Shown piece by piece: positions 35,701 through 43,843 of a stretch of 64,000 nucleotides of DNA (positions are counted from its first letter, which is position 1; each line of letters opens with the position of its first letter). A model generated the notes under the pieces. It did not search any database and was not told the DNA's origin. It saw only the letters and a program-made list of their open reading frames with translations. Origin of the DNA: Verrucomicrobiia bacterium (GTDB lineage Bacteria; Verrucomicrobiota; Verrucomicrobiia; Limisphaerales; JAEYXS01); NCBI GenBank assembly GCA_036405135.1, contig DASWYF010000002.1:248001-312000 (forward strand). Direction: 5' to 3'. Made by a program: the position numbers and the translations under genes.

Positions 35701-36131
35701 TTCAACGGTCCTGCGGAAGCCGTACGAGGATCCGGCGCGCCCATCTTCACCCACGCTTCGAGGTCCTTGATCTGCTGATCCTCCAGCTTCTTCTTCGGCG
35801 GCATTTGCATGTTCTCATCGTGATACCGCACCGCCTTGATCAGCAGACTCTTATCGGGATTGCCCGGCACAATGCTCGCCCCGGTATCGCCACCCTTAAG
35901 GATCGCTTCCTTGGAATCCAATGAAAGCCCGCCCTTGATCTTCTTCGTCGCCGAATGGCACTCAAAACAGCGGTCCACCAGCAAAGGCCGCACCTTGTTC
36001 TCGAAAAACTCGATCCCCTTGGCATCATCCGCCGCCTGCATCGACGAAACGCCCACCAGCACAGCCCCAGACAAGGCCGCGCCACGCTTCAAAAATCCCA
36101 GAATGCTGCTCTTACGCCACATACAAATCAT
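32739..36131 (-). CDS. PSCyt1/DUF1549/DUF1553 planctomycete-type cytochrome protein
   Basis: 1130 residues, exported (hydrophobic N-terminus to about residue 33). A haem c site CFECH (residues 55-59) lies in the PSCyt1 domain with MQMPPKKKL as the distal region. DUF1549 follows (FDLTGLPPTPEEVSAFLADR, WLDVARYADTKGY) and then DUF1553 (NPLTARVLANRFWMLHFG, SMKKLHKVMMLSSTYMQS). A coiled segment separates them (about residues 400-600). The C-terminal 140 residues form an extra beta-rich domain resembling the carbohydrate-binding-like end of many such proteins. Members are characteristic of Planctomycetes and Verrucomicrobia; their role is unproven, perhaps in polysaccharide breakdown. The usual DUF1501 partner is missing here. 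An alternative start is the Met at 36122. Confidence 0.88.
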   Translation of the reverse strand: MICMWRKSSILGFLKRGAALSGAVLVGVSSMQAADDAKGIEFFENKVRPLLVDRCFECHSATKKIKGGLSLDSKEAILKGGDTGASIVPGNPDKSLLIKAVRYHDENMQMPPKKKLEDQQIKDLEAWVKMGAPDPRTASAGPLNPFDSIMAEGRKHWAFQPVMKPAQPAVKNEKWVKSPIDAFVLAKLESKNMQPSGPADKRTLIRRAYFDLTGLPPTPEEVSAFLADRSPDAYEKVIDKLLASPRYGERWGRHWLDVARYADTKGYLAGGVERRFGYSYTYRDYVVQAFNEDLPYDQFVKQQIAADMMPLGEDKRPLAALGFITLGRQFLGNQNDIIDDRIDVVTRGLMGVTVACARCHDHKYDPIPTKDYYSLYGVFGSSTEPAEKPLLGTKPDPKENELYLVEHKKLEQKLEDFRAEEVRKQMADIRKRTGDYLKTAIDTKSMADRGAANKLIQERKLERDVVEAWVKQLDAIKTKHDEVFTPFVQLAALPADGFADKAKAITEALGNDAAKPIHPLIRNAFKGRSVGSLKDAADRYNEVFAGIENKFQEAYAAAKKKNETLPTGVRDSQENTLRLVLLDEKSPSFVAEAKHDILLDGARPKLRELKADIDRLDAVHPGAPARAMSLVDKDKPMNPVVFIRGSPGNRGAQVPRQFLEVLSKPDRKPFQKGSGRLELAEAIASKDNPLTARVLANRFWMLHFGNPLVRTTADFGVRSEPPTHPELLDFLASYFMENGWSMKKLHKVMMLSSTYMQSADADPALATKYAQVDATNLLLWKMNRQRLDFESMRDTILSISGKLDLKQGGLPVELTSAPFTGRRTVYGFIDRQNLPGMFRAFDFANPDVSTPQRFTTTVPQQALFFLNSPFIAEQAKSLMDRKEMTAAKTDDEKVKALYALAFQRLPSREEADMAKRYVAEQASPKDVSNEPVWQYGYGEIDEAAKKVKTFNKMPHFSGDSWQGSTKFPDDKFAYLRLTADGGHAGNAPLHTAIRRWVAPQSGTIEIQGALEHKNKQGNGLQGWIISSSKGLLKEGVAQNAKADMRVAKVEVKAGEIIDFIADSRKDTNSDSFNWTPKVIYTAGVDGMPVYGKKEWSAKADFGKEVEPQRLDAWEKYAQIVLLSNEVVFVD

Positions 36132-36221
36132 TTAGACGGAAACTATGCCCAGAATATTGACCTAAACTGCGCTGTGGAAAAGAGTTTTTAAAGGGATGCA
36201 CAAAGTTCTTCTCCCTCCCAT

Positions 36222-36315
36222 GGTGGGGCAAAGCTGCGGCTTTGCCCAAACTAGGGCCTTCACCACCGAACTTACTAAAAGCCGGGGACTCGAAAAACAA
36301 TCCAACGCTCCCTCT
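36222..36315. repeat. GGGGCAAAGC repeat, second copy
   Basis: GGTGGGGCAAAGCTGCGGCT plus TTGCCC (arms GGGCAAAG/CTTTGCCC), then GGCCTTCACC, CCGGGG, CGAAAAAC and CTCCCT in the same order as in the insertion core 25944-26036. Similarity is clear but imperfect. No inverted ends like those at 25876 flank it. Confidence 0.65.
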
Positions 36316-36401
36316 CCCTCGCCTGCACTCGCGACGCCTGTCGGAGTTCCACTCCGTCCCTTGCTGAATGTAAAAGTTCCCGACGAAGCCAATACCCCGT
36401 G

Positions 36402-36422
36402 CTGCCGGATTCCAGCTGGCAG
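36402..36422. repeat. CTGCCGG hairpin repeat (inverted copy)
   Basis: CTGCCGG-ATTCCAG-CTGGCAG, the reverse orientation of the copies at 14233, 21872 and 26208, with one arm mismatch. Confidence 0.7.
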
Positions 36423-36942
36423 TTCAGACGCGTCCGACGAAACATGCTGCTTCCTCACTTCCCCAACCGTCACTACTCCATTTCCCATAACTCCTCCTCT
36501 GCAAAAAGCATTTCTATTCATCTGAGGGGCAGGGGATTCATCGCTCGCGTCACCGACACTCGCTCCATCTGCTCCTTGACCAGACGTAAATAGAATCCTC
36601 CTTCAGATGCAATCCGTCAAAGAATTTTCTCTCCGCAAGAACGATTTCCTTCAACCCCTTGCAATGAACCAAATTACAAAGCAGCCAAAATGTGTAAGTC
36701 ACATTTTGATGCACCATTTTATCGGTTTATTGCTGACACGTAGGATCAAGTAAACATTCTTCTGAACATCTTTGGACCTAGCGGGTTTTCCTCCTTTGAA
36801 TTTGAAATCCTCAGCTATCGGCAATCAACTATTGGCTATGCCCTTTCGCCGCTCCCGCAATCCGTGTGATCTGTGTTCAATCTGTGGCTAAACATCTCCG
36901 CTTTCTCCATGGTAAACTAAATTCCCTCTGAAAACTTGAAAC
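36423..36942. other. Gene-free stretch between the PSCyt1 and PilX-like genes
   Basis: About 520 bases, more AT-rich than the genes, with no convincing open frame. It contains the degraded CTGTGTTCAATCTGTGGCTA word at 36870-36890 shared with 9567. Nothing else was recognised. Confidence 0.5.
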
Positions 36943-38220
36943 TTATAATTCTTTCCACGACGTCACCACAAAGCCCCGATTCAGATCCAGCCGTCCCAAG
37001 TTCTCATCGTAATGAAAATTGAAGCTACCGTTCATCTGCACCGTCTTGGACACGCTTGATCCCGTCACATCCTCGATGCTGCTGCCGCCGCCATTCATCG
37101 TGAATGACGCATTCGGCGCATAGATCACACCCGTGAATGCACCATTGCCATTCACTGCCAGACTCGTGTTCGCCGTCGTGCCCCAATAAAAGAAGTTTGT
37201 CGCATTGCCCGCCTGATTGATCACGCCATTCCCGCCGATCTTTGCGACTGCACCCGCCATATACAAATTCAGCGACGCACCTTTTTGGATGATGATCTTG
37301 TCCTGTCCGGTGAGGTTGATATCGGAATCTACGATCAACCGCGCCTGCACATTGCTCTTGATCAGGAGGCTGCCAGAAAGATTCGGCACACGAAAATCTC
37401 CACTGAAGTCGATGACATATTGATACCCCGTCGCACTGCCCGGCGTGAACCCGCCATTGAAGGGCAGGGTGACTTCCGGAAAGGAAACATTCATATCATC
37501 CGTGAAATACCCCGGCTTGATGCCGTTATTACCACCGCTGTGCCACGCCAGATCACCGATCGCACCATTGTTACCGATACCCACTGTGCCGCCCGGACCG
37601 GTAGAGACATGCCCGAAGATATCCGCATTGCCCGATGCGAGCGAGTTCACCAGCCCCGAGTTCGTCGCTACATCACCGTTATCCTTCCGCTTGCTCACCA
37701 CATACACACCGTTGGAACTGTAGCTCGGATCCGCCGAATCAAAGCTATCCACCAAGATGTTGTTTCCATTCAGCGTTATCTGACCTTTCGCCACCATACC
37801 TTTCGTGAAAAGCCCGTCTTTCCGCGTCTCCACTATTAATGTGCGCTTGATGGTCGCCTCATCTTTTAAAGGAGCTCGCAGATTCGCTGTCGCAAAGATC
37901 ACTGGATAGGTGCCGTTCGAGATTACGATCAGCGTCGAACCATCATCCACCGTGCGCACCTTGAAGCAACCGATGTTCGTCGCCGTCCAGCCGTTGGAAA
38001 CGAGGTTGGTGCCCTTGGTCTGATAGAGATGTGCCAACGCTTCCTCCACGCCGCCTTCCATCGCGGGGATGCAACTGTTCCACACGCGCGACCGCATCAC
38101 CGACTGATGCTGTGCGCTGATCATGCTGAGATACGCAGCCAGCACGAACCCGAGCGTGAAACACAACAACAACACGCCCACCAAGACGGAACCATGATTG
38201 CGACGCAGTGAAATCCTCAT
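36943..38220 (-). CDS. PilX-N/prepilin-like exported protein
   Basis: 425 residues. The N-terminus GSVLVGVLLLCFTLGFVLAA, followed by a helix with a long run to about residue 45, is like the PilX/type IV pilin accessory N-terminal segment (a prepilin-like anchor after a short basic leader). The rest is beta-rich and low in charge: TLNGNNILVDSFDSADPSYS, repeated NGNG/GNGVIN turns and a final VQMNGSFNFHYDENLGRLDL that is typical of the polymer-forming DUF7305-type domain. Such proteins may assemble with type IV pili or secretion systems. No other pilus gene is nearby. It is a stand-alone gene. Confidence 0.7.
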   Translation of the reverse strand: MRISLRRNHGSVLVGVLLLCFTLGFVLAAYLSMISAQHQSVMRSRVWNSCIPAMEGGVEEALAHLYQTKGTNLVSNGWTATNIGCFKVRTVDDGSTLIVISNGTYPVIFATANLRAPLKDEATIKRTLIVETRKDGLFTKGMVAKGQITLNGNNILVDSFDSADPSYSSNGVYVVSKRKDNGDVATNSGLVNSLASGNADIFGHVSTGPGGTVGIGNNGAIGDLAWHSGGNNGIKPGYFTDDMNVSFPEVTLPFNGGFTPGSATGYQYVIDFSGDFRVPNLSGSLLIKSNVQARLIVDSDINLTGQDKIIIQKGASLNLYMAGAVAKIGGNGVINQAGNATNFFYWGTTANTSLAVNGNGAFTGVIYAPNASFTMNGGGSSIEDVTGSSVSKTVQMNGSFNFHYDENLGRLDLNRGFVVTSWKEL

Positions 38221-38702
38221 ACACAGACACCCTTAGCACGCCCCTTGCCAGCCATTAGAGTAGACACTGCAGCAACCGCTTTTTGTACCAAACGCCCTCC
38301 ACAATGGCCCGAGCCCCTAAGCCCTCTCGGCCCTAACGCCTCGTGATGAACCACTCCTTTTCTACAAACCTGAGAACTATTCTTACCCCTGCTAAATCAA
38401 ATCTAAAACCTCTTTGCTCCAATTCAATACACTGTCTTTCGGAGGAGCGCGGGTTGTTCCAACTCGCAGCAATATTCAATAGCACAACCGTAATCAGATG
38501 CTTTGTCGCGCGCACAGTTCCCTTGTAGCGCAAGCGTCCCGCTTGCCGTCCAAGCAGTCCGTCCCGGCTGCTCCCTCTTCGTTCCACAGGTTGACAGCAT
38601 GCTGCCTGTCCCGCGACTGCGGTGATGTCGCCGACTGGCAGTCGGCAGAACCCTGAAATGCATCAAATAGCTTAGTATGATTTCACAATTTCCAAACCCC
38701 TC
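38221..38702. other. Gene-free stretch before the three-hairpin element
   Basis: No convincing gene. A GCCGACTGGCAGTCGGC palindrome lies at 38630-38646 and resembles the CTGCCGG hairpins; the rest shows no recognised feature. Confidence 0.5.
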
Positions 38703-38791
38703 ATTGGCCCAAAGGGCCAATAGATTCTAGCCCAAGGCAGCTCTGCTGCCTTGGGTTAACGAACGAGTATCAATGCGGCCTGAAAGGCCGC
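38703..38791. repeat. Three-hairpin palindromic element
   Basis: Three hairpins in 89 bases: ATTGGCCC/GGGCCAAT (38703-38721, AAA loop), CCCAAGGCAG/CTGCCTTGGG (38731-38755, five-base loop) and GCGGCC/GGCCGC (38775-38791, TGAAA loop). Every stem is perfect. The pattern looks like a composite repeat rather than a terminator since no T-run follows. There is no gene between it and the glyS terminator. Confidence 0.65.
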
Positions 38792-39128
38792 CAGACTTGA
38801 GGAGAGGGGAGACATCCCGACAATTCGCCGTAGCAAAGAGGTTACAAGAAACAGCACATCAAAATCGATATGACGTGGTGGAGCCCATCGTCTTGCCCCG
38901 ATTCCGTGTCGGGCTCCTGGACCCCATGCTGATAGGTCGGAGCAGCGGGCCGTCGCCAAAGCCGGTACCCATCCAAATTTTAACAGTGCCTAATAACGCC
39001 CAACGCCCCCCCCTCTCCCTCTCCTCCGGCGTGGGCAGGGGGGGAGAGGAGGCCTAAAACTCGTAATCGTCCTCGTCGGCGTTCTCGTCCTCGATTTCTC
39101 CAATTCCCATTCGCTTGAAAACAAAAAA

Positions 39129-39154
39129 CCGGTGATCGCGCACGCGACCACCGG
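39129..39154 (-). terminator. Intrinsic terminator of glyS
   Basis: Arms CCGGTGATCGCG and CGCGACCACCGG (one mismatch) with a two-base gap, followed on the minus strand by TTTTTTGTTTTC. It starts about 22 bases after the glyS stop. Confidence 0.85.
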
Positions 39155-39175
39155 CTTGAAAAACTATTCAAACGC

Positions 39176-40972
39176 TTACCTTACCTTCGGCAACAACCAC
39201 CCGAGCAACTCACTGATCGGCATGCGCTCCTGCTTACCGTCATCGCGATGACGCACCGTGACCGTGTTCAGCAGCTCCGGCTTCTCGCCGAGTGTATCGA
39301 AGTCGATCGTCACGCAGAAGGGCGTACCCGCCTCGTCCTGACGTGCATAACGGCGTCCGATGGCACCCGCTTCGTCGTAGAAGGCCAGTGCATGCGGGCG
39401 CAGCAGGTTGAACACTTCTTTCGCCTTGGCGACGAGTTCCGGCTTGTTCTTCAGCAACGGGAACACGCCCACCTTGTAAGGCGCCACGCGCGGATGGAAC
39501 TTCATGATCACGCGCGTCTCGCTCTTGCCCTTGTCGTCGGTCGAGGTCACTTCGCTGTAAGCGTTCGTGATGAGACCGAGGATAAGGCGGTCCACACCGG
39601 CAGACGGCTCGATGACGTGCGGGATGTATTGGCCCTTGGCCAGGCCTTCGGCGTTTTCCTTCGCTTCCTTCTCCGCCTTCTCCTGCGGCACACCCGTCTT
39701 CACCATGTATTTCAGGCGCGCTTCGTAATAACGTTTGGAGATGTCCGCTTTCTTCGCGTCATCCAGCTTGCCCCAGGCCGTGCGCAACTCTTCGTCGAAC
39801 ACGCCCATGCTCTTGCCGGAGAAACGTTGATGCTGCGAGAGATCGAAGTCGCTACGAGCAGCAATACCTTCGAGTTCTTCACCCTTCATCTCACCCTTTT
39901 CATCCACCTTGCTGAAGGGGAACTTGAACAGGATGTCCGTCGTCGCCCGCGCATAATGCGCCAGTTCTTCTGGCGTCTGGATATGGAAGCCCAGCGTATC
40001 GCGCGAGATGCCGATGCCCTCGTAAAAGCGCACGCGTTCCTCCACCCAATACTGATGCCAGATCTGCCAGCCCCAATTCGGCTGCGGCTCACCCGGATGC
40101 CCCGGACCCGTCGGCGTGGCGACACTGCCGTGAATAGCTTCGATGGCCTCATCAGGTTTGATGAAAAATTCCAACTCCATCTGCTCGAACTCACGTGAGC
40201 GGAAGGTGAAGTTACGCGGCGTCACCTCATTACGGAACGCCTTGCCGACCTGCGCGATACCGAACGGGACCTGCTGACGCGATGTTTCCAGTACGTTCTT
40301 GAACTGCGCAAAGATCGCCTGCGCCGTCTCCGGCCGCAGATAAGCCACGTCCGCCTCCGTCGCCGTCGGACCGACGTACGTCTTGAACATCAAGTTGAAC
40401 GGCACTGGGGGAGTGAGCAGACCGCCGTTCTCGGGATTGTAACGCGTCGTCTTCTCGACCTTCTCGGTGTTCTCACCGAGCAGTTCGATGTTTTGCAGAC
40501 CGCGTTGCTGATAAAATAGAGTGGCTGTCTTGCGCGCACTTTCCGGCGGCTTGCCGGGAGCGAGCAGAACGGAGTATGGCTCGTTGCTTTCCTTGCCGGA
40601 AACCGTGTCCTTCGCGCCCGTGTAATGATAGGCGGTGCCGCTCAGCTCATCCACTTGATCCGCGCGGAAACGCTTCTTGGTGAGCAAGCAATCGCACATC
40701 GGATCGCTGAACGTGTCCACATGACCGGACGCGCGCCAGATCTGCGGGGCCATGATGATGGTCGCTTCCAGACCCGCGACGTCATCGCGCTGGTGCACCA
40801 TGCTGCGCCACCACAGGTCTTTCACGTTGCGCTTCAGCTCCGCGCCCAGCGGACCGTAATCCCAAAAGCCCTGGATACCTCCGTAGATCTCCGACGATTG
40901 AAATACAAACCCGCGCCGCTTGCACAGCGACACGATCTTTTCCATGAAAACATTCTCTTTTGGCTCTGCCAT
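39176..40972 (-). CDS. glyS: Glycyl-tRNA synthetase (dimeric, class II)
   Basis: 598 residues from the ATG at 40972. Class II motifs are clear: GFWDYGPLGAELKRNVKDLW, APQIWRASGHVDTFSDPM (motif 1 region), YLRPETAQAIFAQFKNV and FRNEVTPRNFTFRSREFEQM (motif 2) and EPSAGVDRLILGLI (motif 3), with the anticodon-binding domain at the C-terminus. This is the single-chain, eukaryote-like type (GRS1), not the alpha2beta2 GlyQS type. It charges tRNA-Gly. The longer start at 41011 has no family support. Independent unit, with its own terminator. Confidence 0.95.
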   Translation of the reverse strand: MAEPKENVFMEKIVSLCKRRGFVFQSSEIYGGIQGFWDYGPLGAELKRNVKDLWWRSMVHQRDDVAGLEATIIMAPQIWRASGHVDTFSDPMCDCLLTKKRFRADQVDELSGTAYHYTGAKDTVSGKESNEPYSVLLAPGKPPESARKTATLFYQQRGLQNIELLGENTEKVEKTTRYNPENGGLLTPPVPFNLMFKTYVGPTATEADVAYLRPETAQAIFAQFKNVLETSRQQVPFGIAQVGKAFRNEVTPRNFTFRSREFEQMELEFFIKPDEAIEAIHGSVATPTGPGHPGEPQPNWGWQIWHQYWVEERVRFYEGIGISRDTLGFHIQTPEELAHYARATTDILFKFPFSKVDEKGEMKGEELEGIAARSDFDLSQHQRFSGKSMGVFDEELRTAWGKLDDAKKADISKRYYEARLKYMVKTGVPQEKAEKEAKENAEGLAKGQYIPHVIEPSAGVDRLILGLITNAYSEVTSTDDKGKSETRVIMKFHPRVAPYKVGVFPLLKNKPELVAKAKEVFNLLRPHALAFYDEAGAIGRRYARQDEAGTPFCVTIDFDTLGEKPELLNTVTVRHRDDGKQERMPISELLGWLLPKVR

Positions 40973-41165
40973 AGGAACGGCCAGTGTTTGAAAATGCCGC
41001 CGAGAAGTCAAGGTGTTGCCGTTGGAGCTAGGAGCGCGGGTCTTCGACCCGCAGCAACGTACGAAGTTACGCTGACGTAAAATATCCCTACGACAGCCGC
41101 TAACCGCAAGGCGGAGAGAGCCATCACCGTTACAAAAGACTTACGAAAGCAAAGTAATGCTACAA

Positions 41166-41212
41166 CACCCTCGCCCCTCGGAGGGGAGAGGGCCGGGGTG
41201 AGGGGTGCCGGG
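41166..41212. repeat. GAGGGG-type dispersed repeat, copy 5
   Basis: CACCCTCGCCCCTCGGAGGG and onwards GAGAGGGCCGGGGTGAGGGG, then TGCCGGG; nearly identical to the copy at 310-353. It lies between glyS and the PhnB-like gene. Confidence 0.8.
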
Positions 41213-41249
41213 ATTTGTCTGAAGTGCCATTTACAATGAGGTAACCCAA

Positions 41250-41738
41250 CTACTCAGACATCTGCTTCCCTCTCACCGCCGCCTCAATCTTCGCCACATC
41301 GATCTTCCCCATCTCCATCATCGCCACAAACGCCCGCTGCGCCACGTCACCACCCTTGGCCATCGCCTCCGTCAGCACCCGCGGCGTGATCTGCCAGGAC
41401 AAACCCCACTTATCCTTGCACCACCCGCACGCACTCTCTTGACCGCCATTCCCCACGATCGCATTCCAAAGACGATCCGTTTCCGCCTGATCCTCCGTGG
41501 CGATCTGAAACGAGAACGCCTCACTATGCTTGAAAATATCTCCGCCGTTGAGCCCGATGCACGGTATACCGCAAACCGTGAACTCTACCGTCAGCACTTG
41601 CCCCTTCTTACCGCCCGGAAAATCCGCCGGTGCCTTATGCACCGCACCGACCTTGCTATCCGGAAAAGTCCGCGCATAAAAATTAGCCGCCTCCTCCGCA
41701 TCACGGTCATACCACAGGCAAAGTGTATTCTTATTCAT
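41250..41738 (-). CDS. PhnB-like VOC superfamily protein
   Basis: 162 residues of the PhnB/3-demethylubiquinone-9-methyltransferase-like VOC fold: NKNTLCLWYDRDAEEAANFY, FPGGKKGQVLTVEFTVCGIP, GGDIFKHSEAFSFQIATEDQ and CGWCKDKWGLSWQITPRVL. Members are metal-dependent or cofactor-free small proteins, mostly without assigned activity. The start is clear (first Met). It stands alone between a GAGGGG repeat and an MFS gene on the same strand. Confidence 0.85.
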   Translation of the reverse strand: MNKNTLCLWYDRDAEEAANFYARTFPDSKVGAVHKAPADFPGGKKGQVLTVEFTVCGIPCIGLNGGDIFKHSEAFSFQIATEDQAETDRLWNAIVGNGGQESACGWCKDKWGLSWQITPRVLTEAMAKGGDVAQRAFVAMMEMGKIDVAKIEAAVRGKQMSE

Positions 41739-41892
41739 AGTCGTAAGTTGTTTCGGTTGAAATTATCTCATCAGCCTAACCCCGCTCCTGAACTTTGGTA
41801 GTAGGAAAACTCCTATCAATTCATGCCCTCCATGGCTCCGTGGTTTTCCTTTGTCCCAACTGAAAACTGAACACTGAAAACTTGTAACTCTT

Positions 41893-43161
41893 CTATTTCG
41901 CCGGCGGCGAAACCTCCGACACATCCAGCCTTGCCAAGATCGGCGCTGCCGCCTCTCTCAATCGTGGCAACTTCCGATAAAACACCATCACCACGATCAG
42001 GCAGATCGTCCCGCTGATCAACAACGTCGTCGCCGATCCCAATGTATTCGCCACCGAACCCGCGATCAGATTCCCCACCGGCACCGTGCCTGTGAACGCC
42101 ATCGTGAACAAGCTCATCACACGCCCGCGCTTGTCATCGTCCACAAACGTCTGCACCAGCGTATTACTCGACGCCATCAGCAGCACACCACCTGTGCCCG
42201 CACACGCCAGAAACACCATCGAAAGCGCCAGCCAATGTGACATCGCAAACCCGCTCACCCCCAGCGCCATCAGTACGCCGCCAAATGTGATTACATTTCC
42301 CAACCCTCGCACCGTGCTCCTCGTTCCCAGATAAAGCGCTCCCGCCAAAGCCCCGATACCCGATGACGACATCAGCAATCCCAGAATCTTCGCATCCCCA
42401 TGGAACACTTCTTTCGCAAACACCGGCATCAACACCGAGTAAGAGAACCCCGTGGCACTGAAAGCTGCCACTAACAGGATGAGCGCTTTGATCGGCGGAA
42501 ACCCAAACGCATAGCGAAACCCTTCACGCAATTCCACCCACGGATGTTTCTTCACCTCCTTCGGCTTCTGCGGCTTCAACTGCATCGCCAATAGCGCAAA
42601 TATCACCGCCAGATAACTAAACCCATCGATGAGGAAGCAAATGCCCGCGCCAAATGCCGCGATGATAAATCCACCGATCGCCGGTCCCACCAACCGCGCC
42701 AGATTGAACAGAGATGAATTGAGCGCGATGGCATTCCCGAGCTGCTCACGATTCTCTACAAACTCCACCACCATCGCCTGTCGCACTGGCATGTCGATGG
42801 CATTGATCACCCCTTGCAACAAACTCAGCGCGATGATGTGTGACACATCAATCGCATCCGCCAGGGTAAATCCCGCGAGCAAGAACGATTGGATCATCGA
42901 TCCCACTTGTGTCGCCACTAGCAGCTTATGTCGGTTCACCCGATCCACCCAAACACCCGCTAACGGCCCGAGGAAGAATGTCGGCGCGAGACTCGCAAAG
43001 CCCACGACACCCAAGAGGAAAGGGGACGCGCTGATGTGATACACCAGCCACATGGACGCCGTCTGGCTCATCCACGTGCCCATCAGCGACACGATCTGTC
43101 CGGCAAAATAAAGGCGGTAATTCCGTGAAGAAAAAGGCCCCGTCAAACGCTTCCACCGCAT
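41893..43161 (-). CDS. MFS exporter, EntS/DHA3 type
   Basis: 422 residues, 12 predicted membrane segments. The start SSRNYRLYFAGQIVSLMGTW with MSQTASMWLVYHISASPFLL and the loop GPLAGVWVDRVNRHK is typical of the DHA3 (EntS/enterobactin exporter-like) branch. The family exports siderophores, macrolides and other small molecules; there is no siderophore gene around, so the substrate is unknown. It lies alone. Confidence 0.88.
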   Translation of the reverse strand: MRWKRLTGPFSSRNYRLYFAGQIVSLMGTWMSQTASMWLVYHISASPFLLGVVGFASLAPTFFLGPLAGVWVDRVNRHKLLVATQVGSMIQSFLLAGFTLADAIDVSHIIALSLLQGVINAIDMPVRQAMVVEFVENREQLGNAIALNSSLFNLARLVGPAIGGFIIAAFGAGICFLIDGFSYLAVIFALLAMQLKPQKPKEVKKHPWVELREGFRYAFGFPPIKALILLVAAFSATGFSYSVLMPVFAKEVFHGDAKILGLLMSSSGIGALAGALYLGTRSTVRGLGNVITFGGVLMALGVSGFAMSHWLALSMVFLACAGTGGVLLMASSNTLVQTFVDDDKRGRVMSLFTMAFTGTVPVGNLIAGSVANTLGSATTLLISGTICLIVVMVFYRKLPRLREAAAPILARLDVSEVSPPAK

Positions 43162-43288
43162 AAAGACTCAATATCCGCCAAACCACCCAAACTGCAACCT
43201 CTCATCCCGTAGCCGCGGACATTAGTCCGCGCTAACTTACCTTTCGATGTTCAGAGTTCAGTGTTGGATGTTCGATGTTTCCGGGAAA

Positions 43289-43711
43289 TTACGCCCTGAA
43301 TTCCTTCAACACTTTCCCCACTTCCGCATGCGCCATCACCACATCCGGTTCTCTCTGTAGCGCCTCGTAGTAACTCCGCGCAAACCCTTGCCCTTCCTCA
43401 GACGCCACCAGCAGCCCCTTCGTCTGCTTTACGATGATACCCGAATTGATACCCGTGATGCGTTCCTTGCCTTCCAGCAATTCATCGATCGCCACTACCA
43501 GCTCCGAGATCGGATGCAGCCACGCAAACCACGGGTCGGCGATCAGTAATTGCAGAAATTGATTGGGCGATGTCACCTCGCCGAAAGTCTCTTCGTAAGC
43601 CGCTTTCTCGGAATCGATCAATGTTTTGTGCAGCGCCATGAGGCCCAGCCGCAACGCCCCGAGATCCTTGCGATACTTGGCTTCTTCTGCTGATAAATCA
43701 AAGCTCGGCAT
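43289..43711 (-). CDS. Conserved-looking cytoplasmic protein, unknown function
   Basis: About 140 residues from the ATG at 43711 (MPSFDLSAEEAKYRKDLGAL), predicted alpha-helical. The central part SPNQFLQLLIADPWFAWLHP and ISELVVAIDELLEGKERITG look like a conserved core, but I do not recognise the family. A GAGAG before the ATG at about 43720 could be the ribosome site. The frame extends up to 43792, but the extra residues read like intergenic DNA and were left out. It lies divergent from the ATP-grasp gene at 43844. Confidence 0.6.
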   Translation of the reverse strand: MPSFDLSAEEAKYRKDLGALRLGLMALHKTLIDSEKAAYEETFGEVTSPNQFLQLLIADPWFAWLHPISELVVAIDELLEGKERITGINSGIIVKQTKGLLVASEEGQGFARSYYEALQREPDVVMAHAEVGKVLKEFRA

Positions 43712-43843
43712 GACAATGCTCTCTTTCCCGCCAGCGCCTTGCTGGCTCATTACCCATTTACCATCCACCATCCGCCCCTGACGCGCAAACAAAGTTAATA
43801 TGCAAATATTTAATGCTCAGACATTGAAACCGTTTTAATTTCT

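Noticed and set aside
36222-36422. Second complete MITE like that at 25876
   Set aside because: The core is shared, but the 19-bp ends and a target duplication are missing.
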